Positions 7,093 through 16,361 of a stretch of 16,361 bases of DNA are shown one piece after another. Below the pieces are notes generated by a model. That model was not told where the DNA came from and ran no database searches. It saw nothing but the letters and a program-made list of their open reading frames with translations. Made by a program: the position numbers and the translations under genes. Source of the stretch: Gammaproteobacteria bacterium. Lineage in GTDB: Bacteria; Pseudomonadota; Gammaproteobacteria; Magnimaribacterales; Magnimaribacteraceae. Where the stretch lies: positions 1-16,361 of the forward strand of contig DTSY01000156.1 of NCBI GenBank assembly GCA_012965075.1, in the 5' to 3' direction. Position 1 is the first letter of the stretch, and every line of letters starts with the position of its first letter.

Positions 7093-7968
7093 ATGGCTAA
7101 TAAAGGTCTTTTGACTCTGTTTTTAAGTTTTTTAAGTTTTATTTCCCTTAAGAATATACATTTTTTAGGTGAACTGATTGGCATTTTATTAAGCATCATT
7201 CCTAACTCAGCTAAAAATATCACCAAAGTAAATTTACAAATCTGCTTTCCTAATAAGGGTGATCAAGAAATTAAATTTTTAACTAGAGAAAGCCTAAAAG
7301 AAACGTCAAAAAATTTACTTGAATCAGGAAAATCTTGGATTACTTACCCGAAAACAGGGGTTAGCAGCATAATAAAAGTGGAGGGAATGAAGCTAGTTTC
7401 AGAAAGCCTCATTCAGGATAAAGGAGTAATACTATTCACTTCTCACTTGGGGAATATAGAAATTCTGATAAGCTTTTTGTCTGAAAATTTTAAATGCACC
7501 ATACCGTATAAACCTGCAAAAATTGATGCTATAGATGACTTAATGAAACAGGCTAGACGTTTAATGGGGGCAGCAATGGTAAAGGCAGATTCAGGCGGAG
7601 TTAAGTCAGCTCTTAGTGCATTGAATCGTGGGGAAATATTAATAATGGCAAGCGATCAGGTACCTAAAAAAAGTAATGGTATTATTTCAAACTTTTTTGG
7701 TACTCCAGCGCTTTCTGTGTCTCTAATTTCAAGCCTTGCCATTAGGACAAAAAGCCCTTGTCATTCCGTGAGTTGTATAAGGTTAAAAAAGGGGAAGGGA
7801 TATAGGATTATATTTAGTGAAAGGTTAGAAAAATTGAATACTTTAGGTGTGCAACAAGGGGTTAATCTCATGAACACAGAACTGGAAGAATGTATAATGA
7901 AAGCCCCAGAGCAATACGCATGGGAGTACAAAAGGTTTAAGCATTCAAATTTTAAAAACCCCTATTAA
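7093..7968 (+). CDS. LpxL/HtrB-family lipid A late acyltransferase
   Basis: This family adds secondary acyl chains to Kdo2-lipid A from acyl-ACP at the inner membrane. The 291-residue protein has a hydrophobic N-terminal segment (about 5-37), then the catalytic HX4E motif HLGNIE with H118 and E123, then MASDQVPKKSNGI with the D-Q-G pattern of the family, and a C-terminal WEYKRFK matching the usual W-Y-R-F motif. Length is slightly below the 300-310 of E. coli LpxL and LpxM. Sequence alone does not say whether it adds laurate, myristate or another chain, so no symbol is given. The position between the Trk genes and the glycyl-tRNA synthetase matches where Pseudomonas, as I recall, carries an LpxL homologue. 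It starts 10 bp after trkH. Confidence 0.9.
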   Translation: MANKGLLTLFLSFLSFISLKNIHFLGELIGILLSIIPNSAKNITKVNLQICFPNKGDQEIKFLTRESLKETSKNLLESGKSWITYPKTGVSSIIKVEGMKLVSESLIQDKGVILFTSHLGNIEILISFLSENFKCTIPYKPAKIDAIDDLMKQARRLMGAAMVKADSGGVKSALSALNRGEILIMASDQVPKKSNGIISNFFGTPALSVSLISSLAIRTKSPCHSVSCIRLKKGKGYRIIFSERLEKLNTLGVQQGVNLMNTELEECIMKAPEQYAWEYKRFKHSNFKNPY

Positions 7969-7982
7969 ATAATCTATAAATG

Positions 7983-8000
7983 ATAGTAAGTGCTTACTAT
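7983..8000. promoter_or_regulatory. Perfect inverted repeat upstream of the glycyl-tRNA synthetase gene
   Basis: ATAGTAAG-TG-CTTACTAT has 8 bp perfect arms around a 2 bp centre, in the 54 bp gap between the lpxL-like gene and the synthetase. It fills the spacer of a candidate promoter (TATAAA 7975-7980, TATATT 7998-8003) and overlaps its -10. The shape resembles dyads bound by dimeric helix-turn-helix repressors such as TetR or MarR types. No T-tract follows, so an intrinsic terminator is unlikely. Function is inferred. Confidence 0.45.
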
Positions 8001-8022
8001 ATTAATAAAACTTAATTAAATT

Positions 8023-9381
8023 ATGACAGCTAAATCAATGGAAGAACTTACGTCCCTTTGTAAGCGCAGGGGTTTTATTTATCAGACAAATGAAATTTAT
8101 GGTGGGCTTCAGGGGTTATTTGATTACGGACCTTTGGGAGTTGAATTAAAAAATAATTTGAAACAGGCCTGGTGGAAATCAATGGTTTATGACAGAGATG
8201 ATGTGGAGGGGTTAGACGCTGCAATTTTAACTAGCCCTGCTGTATTGAAATACTCAGGACATGAGGAAACTTTTTCCGACCCACTTGTTGACTGTCGCTC
8301 TTGTAATTCAAGGTGGAGAGCAGATCATTTAGAAGAATCTAAGTGCCCTTCTTGCGGCTCTAAGGATCTTACTGAACCCAGGCCATTTAATTTAATGTTT
8401 AAAACTAATGTAGGCCCTATTGATGATGGAACTTCTTTTGCCTACTTAAGGCCTGAAACGGCGCAACAGACTTTTACTAATTTTAAAAACGTTCTTGACT
8501 CTACTTCTAGGAGTTTACCTTTTGGCATAGCCCAGATGGGAAAAGCCTTTAGAAATGAAGTGACTCCTAGAAACTTTATTTTCAGAGTAAGGGAAATGGA
8601 ACTAATGGAATTAGAGTTCTTTGTTGAGCCTGGAACAGATGAAGAGTGGCATCAATTTTGGATTAAAAATAGACTGGAATGGTGGTCAAAACAGGGGGTT
8701 CCGGAAAAAAGACTAGATTTATATGACGTGCCCGCCAAAGAGCTGGCCCATTATTCAAAATCTACCACTGACATAATGTATAAATTTCCACATGGCATAG
8801 AAGAACTAGAAGGAATAGCCAACAGAACAGATTTTGATTTAGGATCTCATACAAAAAATCAATCAGATCTTTCTATTACAGCCAAGGTTTTGAAAAATTC
8901 TTCTTCAAATGCCAAGCTAGCAATTCAGGATAGGGAGACCAAAAGGTGGGTAGTCCCTTACGTAATTGAACCAGCTGCAGGTGTGGACAGAGGGTTTCTT
9001 GCTGTTCTAAACGAAGCTTATACGATTCAAAAATTAGAAAATGGAAAAGAAAGAACTGTTCTTTCGCTTAAGCCACACCTTTCTCCTATCAAGGCAGCCG
9101 TCATTCCACTTAAGAAAAACAATGAAGAGTTAGTTTTGGCAGCAAAAAACCTTAAGAAAGAGCTCCAAGGCCTTAGCCTTGGAAGAATCTTGCTGGAGAA
9201 TTCTGGAAATATTGGTAAAAGCTATAGGCGCCACGATGAGGTTGGAACCCCCCTGTGCATTACTGTTGATTTTCAAACCCTCGAGGACCAAACAGTTACC
9301 ATTAGAAACAGGGACAGCATGGATCAAGAGAGGGTGCATCTAGAAGAAGCATCGCCCTACCTGCAGGAGTATTTGAGGTAA
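8023..9381 (+). CDS. glyS: Glycyl-tRNA synthetase, single-chain alpha2 type
   Basis: This class II synthetase charges tRNA(Gly). Unlike the alpha2beta2 GlyQ/GlyS enzyme typical of gammaproteobacteria, this 452-residue protein is the homodimeric type known from Gram-positives, Bacteroidetes and, in longer form, archaea and eukaryotes. It shows an N-terminal [15 protein letters not shown], a zinc-type CxxC pair (C91, C94, C108, C111), LRPETAQ (142-148), motif 2 with FRNEVTPRN (177-185), motif 3 [10 protein letters not shown] (320-329), and an anticodon-binding domain from about 355. The ATG at 8023 has no clear Shine-Dalgarno sequence; a second in-frame ATG at 8038 is possible. gmhB begins immediately after the stop. 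The symbol glyS is shared with the unrelated beta chain; glyQS is also used. Confidence 0.95.
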   Translation: MTAKSMEELTSLCKRRGFIYQTNEIYGGLQGLFDYGPLGVELKNNLKQAWWKSMVYDRDDVEGLDAAILTSPAVLKYSGHEETFSDPLVDCRSCNSRWRADHLEESKCPSCGSKDLTEPRPFNLMFKTNVGPIDDGTSFAYLRPETAQQTFTNFKNVLDSTSRSLPFGIAQMGKAFRNEVTPRNFIFRVREMELMELEFFVEPGTDEEWHQFWIKNRLEWWSKQGVPEKRLDLYDVPAKELAHYSKSTTDIMYKFPHGIEELEGIANRTDFDLGSHTKNQSDLSITAKVLKNSSSNAKLAIQDRETKRWVVPYVIEPAAGVDRGFLAVLNEAYTIQKLENGKERTVLSLKPHLSPIKAAVIPLKKNNEELVLAAKNLKKELQGLSLGRILLENSGNIGKSYRRHDEVGTPLCITVDFQTLEDQTVTIRNRDSMDQERVHLEEASPYLQEYLR

Positions 9382-9933
9382 GTGCCTAAAACTTCCACTA
9401 AACCCATCATCCTGGATAGGGACGGAGTTATTAATGAGGATCTTTGGGGTTACGTAACAAGAAAAGAAGAATTCAAGCCTATCAGTGGAAGTCTTAAGGC
9501 TATACAAAAACTAACTGCTGCAGGGTTTACTGTAGTTGTAGCAACTAACCAAGCCTGCATAAGTAAAAAAATTATTAATAAAAAACAGCTTGATGCCGTT
9601 CACGAATACATGTCTTCTTTAGTACAAGAGGCAGGGGGTAAAATTGACTGTATTGTTTTTTGTCCTCATGCCCCTAAAGATAATTGTTCTTGTCGCAAAC
9701 CAGAAACGGGGCTTCTGATTGAGATCGAAGAAAGGATTGGTAGTTCTTTGAAAAACAGTTTTTTTATAGGAGACAAGGAGTCTGATTTATTATGTGCTAC
9801 TAGGCATGGATGCATACCTCTTCTGGTAGAAACTGGCTATGGGGGAAAAACTTTAACATCTAAGCACTGCCCTCCAAAAGAAAGATGTTTTAAGGACCTT
9901 ATGGATGCAGTAAGTTATGTTTTAGAATCTTAA
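9382..9933 (+). CDS. gmhB: D-glycero-D-manno-heptose 1,7-bisphosphate 7-phosphatase
   Basis: GmhB dephosphorylates heptose bisphosphate on the route to ADP-heptose for the LPS inner core. The 183-residue HAD-family protein has the catalytic LDRDGVIN (11-18; nucleophile D12, acid/base D14), ATNQ (54-57), a zinc site formed by C94, H96, C102 and C104 in FCPHAPKDNCSCRKP, and GDKESDL (130-136). The zinc loop is shorter than in E. coli GmhB. The usual TNQSGI is TNQACI here. A related histidinol-phosphatase role is less likely in this context. The GTG start directly abuts the TAA of the synthetase gene, with GAGG just upstream, so translation is coupled. A PlsC-type gene follows, the same pair that flanks gyrB in Pseudomonas as I recall. 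Confidence 0.9.
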   Translation: MPKTSTKPIILDRDGVINEDLWGYVTRKEEFKPISGSLKAIQKLTAAGFTVVVATNQACISKKIINKKQLDAVHEYMSSLVQEAGGKIDCIVFCPHAPKDNCSCRKPETGLLIEIEERIGSSLKNSFFIGDKESDLLCATRHGCIPLLVETGYGGKTLTSKHCPPKERCFKDLMDAVSYVLES

Positions 9934-9946
9934 ACTTTTTACTTTG

Positions 9947-13182
<3,236 letters not shown>

Positions 13183-13196
13183 CTAGTTATTTTAAC

Positions 13197-14270
13197 TTAT
13201 TTCGAGAGATTTAGCTGTCTAAAGTTGTCTAAAAAGGGACCAAAATTTTCTGTATTTTTTCCTTCTATGGCTGTAATTAACAGTTGAGAGTTAAGAGCTA
13301 GAGCTTCTTGAAGTACTATTTCTAAACTCTCTTGATCTAGCTCTGAAGTTATGTCGTCAATAAGATAAATTATTTCTGATTCAATCTGAGACTTTAGGAC
13401 ATCATTAAAGTAAAAAAACATTAATAAAATCAGTAGTTTCTGCTGCCCTCTTGAAAGAACCGACCTTGCTAGTTTGCTTTCTGTGTAGAACATTAAATCA
13501 AGTCTATGAGGACCAAGGCTTGTGTATCCTAGTGCCCTATCTTTCTGACTGGACTTTGCTATTGCATCTCCAAATGATAGGTCTGCTGGCCATCCTTTGC
13601 TTAAATGAATCTTAATCGTGTTTAAAAATTCAGGATTTCCTTTTTTTTCTTCCCTTCTGTTTTCTAAGGTATCCTTAAAAAAATTTACGTAAAACCTTTT
13701 TTGTGTATCTTCGAGTATATTTCCTATTTCTATTAAAGCTTTATTCCAAATTTTAAGCTCTTTTTCTGAAACCTTTCTCTTTAAAGCCATGTTTCTTTGG
13801 CTCAATGTTTTCTTATATAATTTATATTCATCGTGAGCATTATGTTCCACGTGAAACATTGCCTTGTTAAAAAAATCTCTACGTAATTCAGTTTCTCCTT
13901 CAATCATTCTTAGGTCTTTAGCTTGAATAAACTGAATAACTGGAAGGTCTTTTTTTGCAACAGAAGAGGTGCCTCCTTTACCCTTTCTAGAGATTCTTTT
14001 GTTTAATTCTTTTTCAGCTCTAATTTTGAAAATACCATTATCTTTAGTTATTTCAAGGTCCACCAAAAAGCCTTTGCTTTTATCCTTAATACAGTCTTTA
14101 AGATCCCTTGTTTTAAAGGACTTACCAGTTATCAAGACGTTGATGGCTTCAAGTACTGAAGTTTTTCCGGTACCGTTCACTCCTGTTAAAAGTAAGTTAT
14201 TATTGGAAAGATCAAGCTTTAAGTCTGTAAAAGGTCTAAAGTTTTTTAGAAATACTTTGTCAATGGACAT
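13197..14270 (-). CDS. recF: DNA replication and repair protein RecF
   Basis: RecF is an SMC-like ATPase that helps RecOR load RecA at single-strand gaps. The 357-residue protein has Walker A GVNGTGKT (30-37), the ABC signature SRGQQ (273-277) and Walker B LIDDITSELD (303-312), with SLGPHRLDL (251-259) as a further family motif. It starts 1 bp after the dnaN TGA and is followed by gyrB after 14 bp, the standard dnaA-dnaN-recF-gyrB order. Codons for M138 to H143 contain a parS sequence on the DNA level, so this gene probably carries a segregation site as well as protein information. Confidence 0.97.
   Translation of the reverse strand: MSIDKVFLKNFRPFTDLKLDLSNNNLLLTGVNGTGKTSVLEAINVLITGKSFKTRDLKDCIKDKSKGFLVDLEITKDNGIFKIRAEKELNKRISRKGKGGTSSVAKKDLPVIQFIQAKDLRMIEGETELRRDFFNKAMFHVEHNAHDEYKLYKKTLSQRNMALKRKVSEKELKIWNKALIEIGNILEDTQKRFYVNFFKDTLENRREEKKGNPEFLNTIKIHLSKGWPADLSFGDAIAKSSQKDRALGYTSLGPHRLDLMFYTESKLARSVLSRGQQKLLILLMFFYFNDVLKSQIESEIIYLIDDITSELDQESLEIVLQEALALNSQLLITAIEGKNTENFGPFLDNFRQLNLSK
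13843..13858. other. parS centromere site (ParB binding) inside recF
   Basis: TGTTCCACGTGAAACA matches the widely conserved bacterial parS consensus TGTTNCACGTGAAACA at every defined position. ParB binds such sites near oriC and spreads to form the segregation complex moved by ParA. On the recF strand the bases encode the residues MFHVEH (138-143). It uses CAC for His and GTG for Val, choices that look unfavoured in this AT-rich sequence. It is about 2.4 kb from the dnaA Walker A region, the right distance from a dnaA-linked oriC. parA and parB are not in the window. Confidence 0.85.
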
Positions 14271-14271
14271 T

Positions 14272-15387
14272 TCATAGTCTCATTGGCATGATGACATAAG
14301 CCTCTAATTTATTTCCAGGTTCCCTGATTAAACAACTGCTTTCTTCTCCGTAGAAGTTTATCTCTACTGTTTCTGATTCTATTGTTGCTAAAACATCAAG
14401 TAAATAACCGATATTAAAGCCAATTTCCATTGGACTCCCTTCGTAATTAACTTCTAAAAGTTCTTCTGCTGATTCTTTCTCTGGATTATTTGCTGTTAAT
14501 TTAAGTTTGTTATTACTTAATTCGAATCTTACTCCTCTGTATTTCTCATTAGAAAGAATAGATGCCCGAGTAAGCGCAGATTGGAGGTTTTCCTTAGAAA
14601 TCTCTAAGGCATCAGGCTCCCCTGATGGTAATACCTTTTCATAATCTGGAAATTTTCCATCTATTAACTTAGTTGAAAAGTCTAAGTTTATGTCCTCAAT
14701 TCTAAGGCTTGAGTTCCCAAAACTTAGATTAATATTATCATTTTCTTCTCTTAATATTTTTGCTAGCTCTAAAACTGCTTTTCTAGGAATTATTTGTCTT
14801 TTTCCTTCCACTTCTGCTGTTTCTGTTGTTTCTTTTAATTGGCTTGTGGCGAAAGCTAACCTGTGTCCATCAGTTGCTACTGTATTTATACTGCCTTCTT
14901 TGTATTCCACTAAAAGTCCATTTAAATAATATCTTACGTCTTGAGAAGCCATACAAAATGCTGTTTTATTGAGTAGTCTTTTTAAAGTTTTTGATTCTAT
15001 AGACAATGAATCAGTTTCTTCTTTTGACTCTAGCTCTGGGAAATCGAGAGTAGATAAAGTTGCAAAATCAGCATGAAAGTTCTTAGAGCTTACTGTTAAC
15101 TTGCCGTTATTTAAATTGAATTCAAGTGATTCTTTATCGGGCAAAGATCTGCACAACTCTGACATCTTCCTGGCTGAAACAGTAGTTTCCCCCTCTTCAA
15201 TTACTTCCTTCACCACTGTAACTGTTTTTAATTGTATTTCTAGATCCGTAGCTGTTATTTCTATTTTTCCATCCATGGCAACTATTTTGAGATTAGCTAA
15301 GATTGGAATTGTTTGCCTTCTTTCTGCTATGGATGCACCCATTTGAAGAGAATCAACAATTTCATTCTTTTCTGTAATAAATTTCAT
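14272..15387 (-). CDS. dnaN: DNA polymerase III sliding clamp (beta subunit)
   Basis: DnaN dimerises into the ring that tethers the replicative polymerase and many repair proteins to DNA. The 371-residue protein matches the family length (366 in E. coli). Recognisable segments are the N-terminal MKFITEKNEIVDSLQ, ATDLEIQLK (about 41-49), VATDGHRLAFA in the second domain, and the C-terminal EAYVIMPMRL that closes the protein-binding cleft. It has no catalytic residues. It starts 2 bp after the dnaA stop and ends 1 bp before recF, so dnaA, dnaN and recF are tightly coupled, with no room for a separate promoter outside coding sequence. Confidence 0.97.
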   Translation of the reverse strand: MKFITEKNEIVDSLQMGASIAERRQTIPILANLKIVAMDGKIEITATDLEIQLKTVTVVKEVIEEGETTVSARKMSELCRSLPDKESLEFNLNNGKLTVSSKNFHADFATLSTLDFPELESKEETDSLSIESKTLKRLLNKTAFCMASQDVRYYLNGLLVEYKEGSINTVATDGHRLAFATSQLKETTETAEVEGKRQIIPRKAVLELAKILREENDNINLSFGNSSLRIEDINLDFSTKLIDGKFPDYEKVLPSGEPDALEISKENLQSALTRASILSNEKYRGVRFELSNNKLKLTANNPEKESAEELLEVNYEGSPMEIGFNIGYLLDVLATIESETVEINFYGEESSCLIREPGNKLEAYVIMPMRL

Positions 15388-15389
15388 TT

Positions 15390-16361
15390 TTAAATTGTTA
15401 AGGCCCTAAAAAGATTCCTATAGTCCTCTTCTATTTCATTATTAAAATCTCTAAGTTCTTTAATTCTTTTACACGCATGCAAAACTGTTGTGTGGTCTCT
15501 TCCTCCAAAGGACTCCCCTATTTCAGGCAAACTATAATTGGTTAGCTCTTTTGCTAAAAACATTGACATTTGCCTAGGTCTTGCAATAGATCTGCTTCTT
15601 CTTTTAGAAAGAAGATCACTTAATTTAATATTATAATATTCGGCTACTGTTTTTTGGATATTATCAACACTAACCTGTCTTGCCTGTATGGCCAATAAAT
15701 CTTTAAGTGAATCTTTTATCAAAGGGATATCTATCTCTTTTCCTGTAAAGTTAGAGTTGGCTATAACTCTTTTCAAAGCCCCCTCAAGCTCCCTTACATT
15801 TGATCTTACTTTTTGGGCAATAAAGAAAGCGCTTTCTTCATCCAACTTATAACCCATTTCTTCTGCTTTGCTTAGAGTTATGGCAACTCTAGTTTCAAGC
15901 CCCGGTGGATCAATCACTACCGGTAGCCCCCACCCAAATCTAGACTTCAGTCTGTCCTCTAAGCCATCAATTTCCTTTGGATACCTGTCACAGGTTAGTA
16001 TCATTTGACTTCCTCTTTCAAGCAAAGAATTAAAGGTATGAAAAAGTTCCTCTTGCGATTGCTCTTTGCCCGCAAAGAACTGAATATCATCAATTAATAA
16101 GGCGTCTAAGGACCTGTAATATTGTTTAAATTCATTAATTGCGCCTAATTGTAGCGATCTTACCATATCACTCACGAATTTCTCCGAGTGTATGTAGGTT
16201 ATCTTTTTAGATTGGTCATGGGTTTTCATTAAATTTCCTACAGCATGCATTAAGTGCGTCTTACCTAGACCAACGCCTCCATAAATGAAAAGCGGGTTAT
16301 ATGAAGTTTTTAAGCCTGATGCAACTTGCCTTGAAGCTGCTAGAGCTATGTGGTTTGACTT
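15390..16361 (-). CDS. dnaA: Chromosomal replication initiator DnaA (N-terminus off the window)
   Basis: DnaA is the AAA+ initiator that binds DnaA boxes and melts oriC. The frame is open from the right edge, giving 323 residues that start [14 protein letters not shown]; the N-terminal DnaB-interacting and linker domains, an estimated 120-150 residues, lie outside. Walker A is GGVGLGKTH (28-36 of the visible part), Walker [10 protein letters not shown] (88-96), and the C-terminal DNA-binding signature [14 protein letters not shown] (about 287-300) ends the domain IV helix-turn-helix. The methionine at 16250 is internal (within [10 protein letters not shown]), not a start. dnaN follows after 2 bp. 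The oriC would be expected beyond the right edge, upstream of dnaA. Confidence 0.97.
   Translation of the reverse strand, partial: KSNHIALAASRQVASGLKTSYNPLFIYGGVGLGKTHLMHAVGNLMKTHDQSKKITYIHSEKFVSDMVRSLQLGAINEFKQYYRSLDALLIDDIQFFAGKEQSQEELFHTFNSLLERGSQMILTCDRYPKEIDGLEDRLKSRFGWGLPVVIDPPGLETRVAITLSKAEEMGYKLDEESAFFIAQKVRSNVRELEGALKRVIANSNFTGKEIDIPLIKDSLKDLLAIQARQVSVDNIQKTVAEYYNIKLSDLLSKRRSRSIARPRQMSMFLAKELTNYSLPEIGESFGGRDHTTVLHACKRIKELRDFNNEIEEDYRNLFRALTI

Noticed and set aside
16248..16250. ATG as the start of dnaA
   Set aside because: The reading frame continues upstream through the Walker A motif to the window edge; this methionine is internal.

Overview
This window looks like the origin-proximal region of an AT-rich, compact gammaproteobacterial chromosome, plausibly a streamlined marine lineage; that placement is inferred from gene order and composition by eye. 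The protein-level signs are a gammaproteobacterial-type GyrB with the long C-terminal insert, a short TsaC next to AroE, a lipid A acyltransferase and GmhB for LPS, and an aa3-type CoxB. Gene packing is extreme: the largest gap is about 155 bp, most junctions are 0-14 bp, and Shine-Dalgarno sequences are scarce. No tRNA, rRNA, insertion sequence, CRISPR array or phage gene was seen, and no stretch over 300 bases lacks a gene.

Layout. (1) Minus strand, 1-2659: purE, tsaC and aroE in a tight operon, then a 155 bp gap with a GC-rich palindrome, then the 5' two-thirds of coxB running off the left edge. (2) Plus strand, 2722-10663: def, fmt, trkA, trkH, an LpxL/HtrB-type acyltransferase, single-chain glycyl-tRNA synthetase, gmhB and a PlsC-type acyltransferase. 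(3) Minus strand, 10660-16361: gyrB, recF, dnaN and dnaA (dnaA lacks its N-terminus, off the right edge). Units 2 and 3 converge with overlapping stop codons and no visible terminator. The oriC is not in the window; if it lies by dnaA as usual, the dnaA-gyrB operon is co-directional with the fork and the def-plsC block is head-on.

How the genes relate. Region 3 encodes initiation (DnaA), clamp (DnaN), gap repair (RecF) and supercoiling (GyrB). Region 2 combines initiator-tRNA formylation and deformylation, K+ uptake (TrkA/TrkH), envelope lipid and LPS steps, and glycine charging. Region 1 holds purine, shikimate and t6A biosynthesis plus respiration.

Most notable points: a perfect match to the ParB-binding parS consensus embedded in recF; a lysine-rich N-terminal tail of about 40 residues on GyrB; and a single-chain alpha2 GlyRS sitting exactly where related gammaproteobacteria carry glyQ-glyS. 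No wholly new multi-gene system is visible; these are local novelties in a conserved housekeeping neighbourhood.
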